Below, one piece after another: positions 1 through 7,854 of a stretch of 64,000 nucleotides of DNA. The notes under the pieces were generated by a model. That model had not been told where the DNA came from. It worked only from the letters and a program-made list of their open reading frames with translations, and ran no database searches. The translations under genes and the position numbers were made by a program. Source of the DNA: Deltaproteobacteria bacterium (GTDB taxonomy: Bacteria; Desulfobacterota; Desulfuromonadia; Geobacterales; Pseudopelobacteraceae); contig JAJXWO010000013.1 in assembly GCA_021781535.1 (NCBI GenBank), positions 1 through 64,000 of the forward strand, written 5' to 3'. The stretch's first letter is position 1; every line of letters starts with the position of its first letter.

Positions 1-307
1 GCTTTTCACAGGCCCGACGTGCTGCATATCCCTCCATGATGCTTTTGATTGCATAAAACTCCTCGACGTCCTTGGGGCTAAATTCGCTGACGATTGCACC
101 ACGGCGGGGTATTACCGTCAAATATCCCTCCGATTCCAGTTGGCGGAATGCTTCACGAATCGGAGTGCGGCTTATTCCGTACCGTTCGGCCAGTTCGGGT
201 TCTGATACCCGGCTGCCGGCCTTAAGGTTCCCGGAAACAATAGCTTCGCGGATGTTCTCCAGTATTTTTTCACGTAAAGTAAGATGTTTTTCCATTGGTT
301 TCTTCAT
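1..307 (-). CDS. GntR-family transcriptional regulator, FCD/FadR type (partial)
   Basis: The minus strand reads open from an ATG at 307 to the window edge, giving about 102 residues of the N-terminal part; the stop lies outside. It begins MKKPMEKHLTLREKILENIR and continues with a winged-helix pattern typical of GntR proteins: an AGSRVSEPELAERYGISRTP stretch, then PIREAFRQLESEGYL as recognition helix and wing, followed by the start of an alpha-helical FCD-type effector domain (VEEFYAIKSIMEGYAAR). Such proteins are usually repressors released by small organic acids. A perfect inverted repeat lies 31 bp upstream of the start, which suggests autoregulation. The ligand and any leftward partner genes cannot be judged because the gene is cut. 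Confidence 0.85.
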   Translation of the reverse strand, partial: MKKPMEKHLTLREKILENIREAIVSGNLKAGSRVSEPELAERYGISRTPIREAFRQLESEGYLTVIPRRGAIVSEFSPKDVEEFYAIKSIMEGYAARRACEK

Positions 308-337
308 AAGCGGATGGGCTCCCGGGATGATTTTGCA

Positions 338-360
338 ACATTGTATACAGTATACAATGT
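338..360. promoter_or_regulatory. Perfect palindromic operator, probable GntR-binding site
   Basis: Two perfect 11-bp arms (ACATTGTATAC and its reverse complement) flank a single central A. The TTGTATAC core resembles operators reported for FCD-type GntR regulators. It sits between the divergent GntR gene (start 307) and the K+ channel gene (start 498), so it could act on either promoter. That the adjacent GntR protein binds it is inference. Confidence 0.75.
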
Positions 361-497
361 TTGTCAAATTATAAAACTACGTTTCTGCAAATTTGTGACA
401 ATATGGAACATTACTTTACTATCATTATATAGTGATATTTATTGTCCAAAACAAAAGAAAATACCTTGTTTTCTTGAGCCCTTGCAGGTAATCTGCA

Positions 498-1553
498 GTG
501 ACTATGGATCCCGTACGCCACCTTAAAATTTCGTTTTTAGTGCTTCTGATGCTTATCTCGGGTGGGACGATTGGTTACATGTCCATTGAAGGGTGGCGTC
601 TGCTCGATTCTGTCTATATGACGGTGATCACTTTGGGGACGGTTGGTTTTAAGGAGGCTCACGATCTTTCTGATAGCGGCAAAATTTTCACAATAGGGTT
701 GATTATTGTTGGTGTCAGCGTTTTGGGCTATATCGTCGGAAGTCTTGCCCAGATAATGTTCGAGGGGCAGATTCAGCGGATCATGGGGAGGAAAAAGGTG
801 GAAAAAAAGATTGGTGCGCTTGTCGGACACTATATCATTTGCGGTTTTGGACGGATTGGTTCGCTGATTTGTAAAGAGTTTAAGGCAAATGGACTGAAAT
901 TTGTAATTATTGAAAAGAACGCAGATGCAACCGAACGGCTTGAAGAAGACGGCTACCTGTATATGAAAGGGGATGCCACTCTCGATGAAACCCTGCTGAA
1001 GGCCGGAATCAATAAAGCTAAAGGATTGATTTCTGTGGTCACTTCAGATACGGAAAACGTTTATATTACCCTGACCGCACGCGGGCTCAATCCGGATCTG
1101 TACATCATGTCCCGCTCTGGTGAGGAAGGCTCTGATATCAAGCTCAAACGGGCCGGGGCCAACAAGGTCGTGTCGCCGTATACCATCGGCGGCAACCGTA
1201 TGGCACAGTCTATTTTGCGCCCGAACGTGGTAGATTTTATCGAAATTGCAACCGGGTATGAACATCTGGAATTACAGATGGAGGAAATCCATATCCCGGC
1301 TCACTCGGCTTTTGTCGGAGAGACGCTTGTCAGTTCCGGATTCCGCAAGGAGATCGGCGTCATCATTGTCGGCATAAAAAAGGGCCACGGGAAAATGGTC
1401 TTCAATCCACATTCCCAGACCCGCATTGATGAGGATGACACGCTGATTGTGCTCGGAGATCCGGTTTCAATTCACAAGCTTGAGGATCTGGTCGCCCGCG
1501 CAGCTTCGGATGAAGTAATTAAACAACACAGAAGAGAGCATCATGAAAAATAA
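498..1553 (+). CDS. Two-TM potassium channel protein with RCK (TrkA-N/TrkA-C) domains
   Basis: This 351-residue protein starts with GTG at 498; an ATG two codons later is an alternative, and neither has a strong ribosome site. Two hydrophobic segments (about residues 9-27 and 74-98) bracket a pore helix and a selectivity filter reading TVGFKE, a variant of the usual TVGYGD. A Rossmann-type RCK domain follows, with nucleotide motif CGFGRIGS near residue 113 and an acidic residue at the end of the second strand (VIIEKN). The last 80 or so residues match a TrkA-C/RCK-C domain. The layout is that of a ligand-gated inner-membrane K+ channel subunit, likely tetrameric. Its 3' end overlaps the next gene by 11 bp, so the two are probably co-translated. 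Confidence 0.88.
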   Translation: MTMDPVRHLKISFLVLLMLISGGTIGYMSIEGWRLLDSVYMTVITLGTVGFKEAHDLSDSGKIFTIGLIIVGVSVLGYIVGSLAQIMFEGQIQRIMGRKKVEKKIGALVGHYIICGFGRIGSLICKEFKANGLKFVIIEKNADATERLEEDGYLYMKGDATLDETLLKAGINKAKGLISVVTSDTENVYITLTARGLNPDLYIMSRSGEEGSDIKLKRAGANKVVSPYTIGGNRMAQSILRPNVVDFIEIATGYEHLELQMEEIHIPAHSAFVGETLVSSGFRKEIGVIIVGIKKGHGKMVFNPHSQTRIDEDDTLIVLGDPVSIHKLEDLVARAASDEVIKQHRREHHEK

Positions 1554-2322
1554 AATACACGCCCATGTCCCCTACGGCCGTTTGGCAGAGCACCTGGAAT
1601 ACGCCATTGCGAACCGTGTCAATCCCGAGGTGTTTTTTTCAGCAGAGTCACTCGACCAACTGGTCATGGAAGAACTGTCTTCAGTGTGTACGGCACTGCA
1701 TGCTGCCGGACTGAAAACGACAATTCATGCCCCATTTCTGGATCTCAACCCAGGAGCGATTGATGCAAGCATCCGTGCGGCAACCCGACATCGTATTCAA
1801 CAGGTCATGCAGGCAGCCGAGCTGCTCCGTCCGCAAGTAATTGTGGTCCATCCCGGCTATGATGACCTCCGCTACGGAGACAATCGCCTTATATGGCTGA
1901 AAAACAGCATTGATTTCTGGCTGGAATTCGTACCCGTGGCCCAAAAGCTTGGAACGACACTGGCAGTTGAAAATATCTTCGAGAAGGAACCGTCCACAAT
2001 CAAGGCATTGATTGATGCCATTGATGATCCCTGTTTTCGGCATTGTTTCGATGTGGGACACTGGAATATGTTTACCACGGTAACTATTGAAGAGTGGTTC
2101 AGCGAACTGGGAGGGTATGTCGTCGAGACCCATATTCACGACAATCATGGCCAACGCGACGAACATCTGCCGGTGGGGGAAGGTGCGATTAACTTTGAAA
2201 AGTTTTTTCCACTCTTGACAGAGTATGCCCCGGCTGCCGTCTGGACGATAGAAGCGCATAATACCGAACATCTTCAGCGTGCCCTGAAAAATATTAACAC
2301 GTACTGTTCCTGTTGCTCATAG
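1543..2322 (+). CDS. Sugar phosphate isomerase/epimerase-like TIM-barrel protein
   Basis: The 259-residue product looks like the xylose isomerase-like TIM barrel (AP endonuclease family 2). Conserved metal-site segments are visible in order: TIHAPFLDLNPGA, VIVVHPGYD, LAVENIFEKEP, HCFDVGHWNMF, THIHDNHGQRDEHLPVGEG and a C-terminal WTIEAHN. These supply the His/Glu/Asp ligands for a divalent metal. The gene overlaps the end of the channel gene by 11 bp and precedes galE, which fits a role in sugar metabolism, but the substrate cannot be assigned from sequence. The DNA-repair enzyme endonuclease IV shares the fold; the shorter metal motifs here favour an isomerase-like member. Confidence 0.75.
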   Translation: MKNKIHAHVPYGRLAEHLEYAIANRVNPEVFFSAESLDQLVMEELSSVCTALHAAGLKTTIHAPFLDLNPGAIDASIRAATRHRIQQVMQAAELLRPQVIVVHPGYDDLRYGDNRLIWLKNSIDFWLEFVPVAQKLGTTLAVENIFEKEPSTIKALIDAIDDPCFRHCFDVGHWNMFTTVTIEEWFSELGGYVVETHIHDNHGQRDEHLPVGEGAINFEKFFPLLTEYAPAAVWTIEAHNTEHLQRALKNINTYCSCCS

Positions 2323-2373
2323 ACGGGACAAAACAACGCAAATACTATCTAACGTGCGAGAAAAGGATTCCAT

Positions 2374-3360
2374 ATGTCAGAAAAAATTTTGGTGAGTGGC
2401 GGTTGCGGGTACATCGGGAGTCATGTCGTGCGTCAGCTCTCTGAAAACGGCAACACGGTCGTTGTCTATGATAATCTGTCCACCGGATTTCGTGATGCCC
2501 TGACGCACGGTGAAAAATTGGTCGAAGGTGATCTGGCCGACCGCGACCGGTTGGATAATCTTTTTCAAAGCGATAGCTTCACTACGGTTCTGCATTTTGC
2601 CGCTGCTATAATCGCTCCGGAATCGGTTGCAAAGCCGTTGAAGTATTACGGCAATAATACCCGTAACACACTGGGGCTCTTGGAAGCGTGCGTGAAGCAT
2701 GGAGTCAAAAGGTTCATATTTTCCAGCACCGCCGCCGTCTATGGGCTTCCTGATGGTGGGGTGGCTTCTGAAGAGAGTTGCCCGGCACCGATCAATCCTT
2801 ACGGCACCTCAAAGCTGATGAGTGAATGGATGCTGCGTGATGTTTCTGCAGCGCATGGCATGAAGTACGTTGCGCTGCGCTATTTCAATGTGGCGGGAGC
2901 CGACCCGCAGGCGCGTATGGGGCAACGCACCCAGGATGCAACGCATTTGATCAAAGTTGCCTGCCAGGCGGCACTTGGGATGAGGGCCAGCGTCAGTATC
3001 TATGGCACTGATTATCCGACGCCTGACGGAACCGGCATTCGCGATTACATCCACATCGAAGATCTTGCTTCCGCACACCTCTGCGCACTCGATTATCTTG
3101 AAAAGGGTGGCGAGTCAACCGCCATGAATGTCGGGTATGGGTATGGCAGCAGTGTTCGGGATGTGCTGGAAGTGGTAAAAAAAGCGAGCGGTGCAGATTT
3201 TACGGTTCTTGAAGCGGAGCGGCGCCCGGGAGATCCTGCCTCGCTGGTGGCCAGTGCCGACAAAATAAGATCCCTGACCGGCTGGAAGCCTCGTTTTAAC
3301 AATCTTGAAACAATTGTGGCTGATGCCTGGCGGTGGGAAAGCATGTTGGCGGGGCGATAA
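2374..3360 (+). CDS. galE: UDP-glucose 4-epimerase
   Basis: The 328-residue protein belongs to the extended short-chain dehydrogenase family. The NAD-binding GGCGYIGSH motif lies at residues 9-17, SSTAAVYG near 117-124, and the catalytic pair Y143/K147 in NPYGTSK. The C-terminal sugar-binding portion (RYFNVAGADP, GIRDYIHIEDLA, NVGYGYGSSV, RRPGDPASLVAS) is typical of GalE. It interconverts UDP-glucose and UDP-galactose in the cytoplasm, supplying galactose units for surface polysaccharide. The ATG at 2374 follows an AAGGA site with normal spacing. It stands 51 bp after the isomerase-like gene and is probably transcribed with it. Confidence 0.93.
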   Translation: MSEKILVSGGCGYIGSHVVRQLSENGNTVVVYDNLSTGFRDALTHGEKLVEGDLADRDRLDNLFQSDSFTTVLHFAAAIIAPESVAKPLKYYGNNTRNTLGLLEACVKHGVKRFIFSSTAAVYGLPDGGVASEESCPAPINPYGTSKLMSEWMLRDVSAAHGMKYVALRYFNVAGADPQARMGQRTQDATHLIKVACQAALGMRASVSIYGTDYPTPDGTGIRDYIHIEDLASAHLCALDYLEKGGESTAMNVGYGYGSSVRDVLEVVKKASGADFTVLEAERRPGDPASLVASADKIRSLTGWKPRFNNLETIVADAWRWESMLAGR

Positions 3361-3462
3361 CTGATTCTCAGCACGGTGTCTTCTGCCGTTCTCATTCATC
3401 CTTTGGCATAACAGACGCCAATCAGGCGCCTTGAACTCTTGATTTTTATCATACAGGATTAC

Positions 3463-4185
3463 ATGGACTTTACCTCTCTTTACAGTACTCGGATACAGAC
3501 GTCATTCGATGATGATCAGGCCGCTATTCTTAAAGCCTTCCATGATAATCATACTTCCAAAAATGGTTCCAAGGTAAGCCTTACCAACTATTTCAATGGA
3601 TTGCCGATTACGTATCCGGCTGTGGTTCTCGGCGTGGAACGGGGCAGTCTTGATCTGGATGTCAATCCGCAGCAAGCGATTGCAATGGCAAGCGACCATT
3701 ACACGCTGATTCGCAGTGCTCTCTTTACTGATCCACTTATCGCTCATGTTCAGTATATTAACATCAGGAAACATGTTGCATCTGTTACGAAGCTCTGTTT
3801 TGTCGAAGTACTGGCTGAAAAACGTGCCGCGGTACGATTGAATCTGGACCCACCGGTGCGCGCTACAATTCAGCATGGAGAGCAGATGATTTCCGGTAAT
3901 CTGGTGGATATATCCACACAGGGGCTTGCGATAACAATTGATGGCTTGATTGAGCTGGATATCGGGATGGAACTGCCGGTGAAGTTTATGCTGCCTGATA
4001 CGGTGTTGATGAAGCAGACCCTTATCAAAGTGCCGGCAACACTTGTTGCTGTTGCAGGGGATGCGTCACCGTACCGTTATAGATTCCGGATTTCCCCGGA
4101 GAAGCATCAGGAACAGTTGATATCCCGCTACAGTTTTCAGCGTCAGGTCGAAATTATCCGGGGTTTGAAGGAAATAGCTGACTGA
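3463..4185 (+). CDS. PilZ-domain protein, probable c-di-GMP receptor
   Basis: I place the start at the ATG at 3463 (240 residues), which has an AGGA site five bases upstream; an in-frame TTG at 3439 is less likely. The C-terminal half carries both PilZ signature elements: R121-A-A-V-R125 (RxxxR) and D149-x-S151-x-x-G154 (DxSxxG), the residues that bind cyclic di-GMP in characterised PilZ proteins. The N-terminal ~115 residues resemble the YcgR-N/PilZN type of partner domain. It probably adjusts motility or surface attachment, but no motility genes are nearby and the target is unknown. It stands alone, convergent with the TonB-dependent receptor gene. Confidence 0.82.
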   Translation: MDFTSLYSTRIQTSFDDDQAAILKAFHDNHTSKNGSKVSLTNYFNGLPITYPAVVLGVERGSLDLDVNPQQAIAMASDHYTLIRSALFTDPLIAHVQYINIRKHVASVTKLCFVEVLAEKRAAVRLNLDPPVRATIQHGEQMISGNLVDISTQGLAITIDGLIELDIGMELPVKFMLPDTVLMKQTLIKVPATLVAVAGDASPYRYRFRISPEKHQEQLISRYSFQRQVEIIRGLKEIAD

Positions 4186-4232
4186 TGGATGATCCTGTCG
4201 CAACAGGCAGAACAGGATTGTTGATATCAAGC

Positions 4233-4269
4233 GAGAGCTCTGGAAGATAGTACATCTGCCAGAGCTCTC
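4233..4269. terminator. Stem-loop between convergent genes, probable bidirectional terminator
   Basis: Perfect 11-bp arms (GAGAGCTCTGG at 4233-4243 and its complement at 4259-4269) enclose a 15-nt loop. It lies exactly between the ends of the PilZ gene (+) and the receptor gene (-). The following T tracts are weak, so it may need Rho or act mainly as an RNA 3'-end stabiliser. Confidence 0.55.
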
Positions 4270-4287
4270 TTCTCGAATCTTATTGAG

Positions 4288-6342
4288 TTAGAACGCGTAC
4301 TCCACTGTGAAATACACATTTCTGCCATTCTCCGGAACCTTCACACCACTTTGAAACGGGTCTCTGGCGTATGACAGATGGCTGTAGTACTGCTTGTCAA
4401 ACAGGTTGTTGATGCCGATAATCAGTGTGACGTCACGATAATTGGCGCCGCCTTTTAAATCAGTTGTTGCCCATCCGGGAGTGACTGTCTCATTTAGCCC
4501 CGAATCGACTCTGTCCTGCTCCCGAGCAAGATTTTCCATAGCTTCCAGAAATACAGTGCCATTGTCATAGCGGACGGATACGGACCCGTTCAGTGGTGGA
4601 ATCTCGGAGAGCGGGGTGGCGGTACTCTCGTTACGGGCTTCAACATAGGAAAGAGATCCTTTCAGATACAGGTCATAATCCAGTGATACCTGGCTGTTCA
4701 ATTCAGCTCCCCACATTGTCGCATGAACATTCTGATAACTTTTTTCAGAGAGCGTCGGGATCTGATAGAAATTTATATAATCCTGCAGGTCGCTGTAAAA
4801 TAACGAAGTATTTACGTAGAAACGATCAGTAGAATATTTAGCGCCGACGTCGGCTTGGTGATTGACCGTAGATTTCAAATCCTTGTTGCCGTGCCAATAT
4901 GGCGATGTTACTGAAGGTGTTCCCGGAGTCGGAACGTCGAGGAATAATTCCTGCTGGTCCGGTGTGCGTGTCCCACGGGCGATACCGGTAAAAATATCAA
5001 GACCTTTAACCGGGGTATAGGTTAGTTGCAGATTGGCGCTGACGTTGGAAAAATCCCGGCTTGTGCCGGCTGTTACCAGTGTATTTGTTTTGTTTGCTTC
5101 GGCCCAGGTCAGATCGCCGCGCACCCCTCCTTTAAGGACCAGCTGTTTTCCCAGAGAAATCTTGTACTCACCAAATATGCCCAGATTGTCGATGGATGCG
5201 TCCGGGATCATGGCAAGGTCGGTGTAACGGTTGGCCATAGTATACATGGCCCGCCGATTGACCGCATTCCAATTACGGTTGTAATAGTCGATGCCGGTTT
5301 TCAGTGTACCTGGCCCAGCCGCCAGGACTGCACTCAGTTTCGCACCGTAAACCTGGGTTGAGGCATCGGTCTGCATGGAATAATAACGGGTCACATTGAG
5401 CGACGGATTTGAAGTGAAGCGGTAGCGGTCATCCATCAGGTGGTTAACCTTGTCCCAGTATGCCTGCAGTTTCAGATCCTTAAACAGCGGTGAAATCTTC
5501 TGGATTTGGTAGGTCCAGTTCAGGCGATGGGTTTTGTCATAATCAGCATCCATCTTAAGATAGGGATAAAGCACATGATCCGCGTCCTGATAGGTGTAGC
5601 CGATCTCGCTGCGGGAGTTTAGCGTGGGGTTCACGCCCAATTTACCCCATCCGGTGTTTATTTCATATGCTTTGGAATCGATGGCGTCGGACTTGTATCT
5701 ATTCGGACTGGCGGCCGGATAAATTTCTGTCAAACGCCTGCCGTCACCGGATTTGGGAACGTCGGAATATTTGTAGGCGTATCCCAGCAGGCCGTCATAG
5801 GCATCTGTGCCATAGGAAGCGGTTGCGGAGGTGTTGAGGCTGTTCCAGCTTCCGTAGCTCAGACTGACATCACTTCCGAACCCGATGCCCGGTTTCTTGG
5901 TCCGGGCATCAATCACGCCGCCAAGTCCTCCGGGGTTAGACAGGTCGTAGGGCCCCTTTATCACTGTTACCTGCTCGATCTCGGCAAAATCGTAATGAAA
6001 AGAAGGTGGGTCCATGCGGGACGGACAGGCGCCATGCAAGCGTACGCCGTCGACAAAAACATTGATGTTGTCTTTCTGGAGGCCGCGCAGTACGACATCG
6101 TTGGCGATAGCGCCCTTGTGAACGTAGCTGATCCCGTCAACCTGTTTGAGAGCCTCACCCATATCCCTGGCTGGACTCTCGCGCACTTCACGGATTGAGA
6201 GACTCGTTTCGTGTGGCGATTCTTTATGCCCACGGACAGTTATCTCGTCCAGCATCTGGTTTTCGGCGTCGGCGCGCTGGCTCAGGAGCGCTGCGCCGAG
6301 AAATGTTACCAACAGCGGCAGATCTTTTATATTCATACGCAT
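4288..6342 (-). CDS. TonB-dependent outer-membrane receptor, OprC/NosA-like (probable copper)
   Basis: The 684-residue protein has a signal peptide (cut near ADAEN), a plug domain starting at MLDEITVRGHKES, and a 22-strand barrel ending in a C-terminal aromatic residue (VYFTVEYAF). The plug holds GVRLHGACPSRMDPP with C106 and M110, the same Cys-x3-Met spacing and MDPP context seen in the OprC/NosA copper receptors; this is why I favour copper rather than a siderophore or cobalamin. The length also fits that family. Start 6342 has an AAGGAG site. It is the third gene of a leftward set with a TonB and a Cys/His-rich exported protein. Substrate assignment is inference from the motif. Confidence 0.8.
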   Translation of the reverse strand: MRMNIKDLPLLVTFLGAALLSQRADAENQMLDEITVRGHKESPHETSLSIREVRESPARDMGEALKQVDGISYVHKGAIANDVVLRGLQKDNINVFVDGVRLHGACPSRMDPPSFHYDFAEIEQVTVIKGPYDLSNPGGLGGVIDARTKKPGIGFGSDVSLSYGSWNSLNTSATASYGTDAYDGLLGYAYKYSDVPKSGDGRRLTEIYPAASPNRYKSDAIDSKAYEINTGWGKLGVNPTLNSRSEIGYTYQDADHVLYPYLKMDADYDKTHRLNWTYQIQKISPLFKDLKLQAYWDKVNHLMDDRYRFTSNPSLNVTRYYSMQTDASTQVYGAKLSAVLAAGPGTLKTGIDYYNRNWNAVNRRAMYTMANRYTDLAMIPDASIDNLGIFGEYKISLGKQLVLKGGVRGDLTWAEANKTNTLVTAGTSRDFSNVSANLQLTYTPVKGLDIFTGIARGTRTPDQQELFLDVPTPGTPSVTSPYWHGNKDLKSTVNHQADVGAKYSTDRFYVNTSLFYSDLQDYINFYQIPTLSEKSYQNVHATMWGAELNSQVSLDYDLYLKGSLSYVEARNESTATPLSEIPPLNGSVSVRYDNGTVFLEAMENLAREQDRVDSGLNETVTPGWATTDLKGGANYRDVTLIIGINNLFDKQYYSHLSYARDPFQSGVKVPENGRNVYFTVEYAF

Positions 6343-6401
6343 AAATTCTCCTTGAAAGTAAGGTGGTGCATTGTTGGGTTTGATGAAGATCAGTTCAGCG
6401 C

Positions 6402-7139
6402 CTATGGGGCCATTTTGAAATTAATCGGCACGACAATCTCTGCCCGCACCGGTGGCTTCGGGAATGGGGCAACTTTTCTGATAGTATCCAGTGCGCTTTT
6501 ATCCAGAATCGGAAAACCGGATGTTTCTGTTACCCTGATTTTATTGGCGCTGCCGTCTTCGGCTACGGTGAATGACACGACCACTTTCCCGCTCCAGTTC
6601 ATTTTGCGGGCCAGTGGTGGGTACACAAGATGCTTTGTGATCAGCTCCCTGATGTAGATAAAGTGCTCCTTCCGGTAACGCTGCTGATCATTATCCGTCT
6701 GTGGCTGTTCTTTTGTTGATGGTAATACGGGCATTTCTGATTGAGAATTTATGGCCGCATCGGCACTCTCGTCTTTTCGCCGCATGACAGCGGCAACCGG
6801 AGCCGTTGCCGGTACTCTTTGAGGTATCGCGGGGCTGTTTAATTTCTGCACCGGATCAGGCTGCGGAACGTGCGGAATCGCCTGTTGAAATTCCTGATGC
6901 GCCACTTCGTGCTTTACCGGTTGCGGCAACCTGTTCTGGACGACTGGACGGGTAACTATATGCACCGGCATTTGGGAAACTTTATGCCGCGGAATACCCA
7001 TTGGCACAGGCTCATCAAGTATTACCGTGATGGTATGTGGTGTTTGTTTGTCATCGCGTACTACCCAAAAAAACAGGTTTGTAGCCACTGCAAGATGCAG
7101 CACGAGTGACAAACAGAGCCATTTGGCTTGTTGAAGCAT
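6402..7139 (-). CDS. tonB: TonB-like energy transducer
   Basis: I choose ATG 7139 (245 residues), nine bases after GAGG; a GTG two codons upstream is too close to that site. The protein has one N-terminal membrane anchor (LCLSLVLHLAVATNLFFWVV), a long Pro/Gln/Val-rich periplasmic linker with many P-x-P and Q-x-V pairs, and a C-terminal TonB domain of about 80 residues (YPPLARKMNWSGKVVVSF, then VTETSGFPILDKSAL). It couples inner-membrane proton motive force, through ExbB/ExbD encoded elsewhere, to the receptor. Its place directly upstream of the receptor gene suggests a dedicated partner. Confidence 0.9.
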   Translation of the reverse strand: MLQQAKWLCLSLVLHLAVATNLFFWVVRDDKQTPHTITVILDEPVPMGIPRHKVSQMPVHIVTRPVVQNRLPQPVKHEVAHQEFQQAIPHVPQPDPVQKLNSPAIPQRVPATAPVAAVMRRKDESADAAINSQSEMPVLPSTKEQPQTDNDQQRYRKEHFIYIRELITKHLVYPPLARKMNWSGKVVVSFTVAEDGSANKIRVTETSGFPILDKSALDTIRKVAPFPKPPVRAEIVVPINFKMAP

Positions 7140-7243
7140 AAGCACTTACCTCGCCTCTGCTTTGAATAGTGGATCATGTTGCAGTAATGAAGCAGAGAAT
7201 CAGCATAGTGTGCCAGCGTGAGCCAGCGGTTGTCGGAGTTTTG

Positions 7244-7762
7244 TCAGGCTTGTTCCGGAGGTGGGTCAGGCGGCTTGAGATGAAGGGATGTCAGGTGCTC
7301 CGGGGGGATGAAGGAGAGGGTGCTTTGCCGCAGGGAAGGGCTTACCCCGGTAAAAAAGAGTGGTAGATGTGGACTTTCATCAGTATCTCCAGTACTGAAA
7401 AGTTTTCCGGTTCCGCAGGGTGCGGTGCTCAGAGTGGCTATTCTCTTTTTTTGAGAAGCAGCGCTGGAAGCAGTCGTTGATGTATCTCGATCTTTATGGG
7501 GAGAGGCGGCCGGAGACGCGCAGCAGTCGGCGAGAGGGGCGTTGTTCAAGCGATGTTTTTTCTGCCAACAGCAGCAGGTATGGGCAGCGCTACGTTCGAG
7601 CGAACAGCCGTCACTAGTACAATCACCGGAACATTCACCCGAGGTGGCGACATGAGCCACCAATTTTGCTTGCACGGCACGTGGTACAATTGGACTGAAA
7701 AGAGTCAGCAGATAGATTGTTGTCAGAAAAAGAGAGGTTATATGGCGATGGGGCTTTTTCAT
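7244..7762 (-). CDS. Exported Cys/His-rich protein of unknown function, metal-uptake cluster
   Basis: The ATG at 7762 follows GGAG and gives 172 residues; the upstream ATG at 7795 lacks a site. A signal peptide or single membrane anchor (HITSLFLTTIYLLTLFSPIV) leads to a short region dense in Cys: CSGDC, DGC, HTCCCW and DCC within about 50 residues, then a low-complexity Ser/Thr tail and a Pro-rich end. Clustered thiols in an exported protein beside a TonB receptor suggest metal binding or delivery. The pattern is reminiscent of small proteins annotated DUF2946 near metal transporters, but I do not claim membership. It is likely the first gene of the three-gene receptor set. Confidence 0.6.
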   Translation of the reverse strand: MKKPHRHITSLFLTTIYLLTLFSPIVPRAVQAKLVAHVATSGECSGDCTSDGCSLERSAAHTCCCWQKKHRLNNAPLADCCASPAASPHKDRDTSTTASSAASQKKRIATLSTAPCGTGKLFSTGDTDESPHLPLFFTGVSPSLRQSTLSFIPPEHLTSLHLKPPDPPPEQA

Positions 7763-7854
7763 GTAACTCCAGAAAAAAAACCAGCAATTGCGCAAATATG
7801 TGGCTCACCAGAAACTTATTATAAGCTTCCTCTTATGCTTTGGCTTCATGCTAT

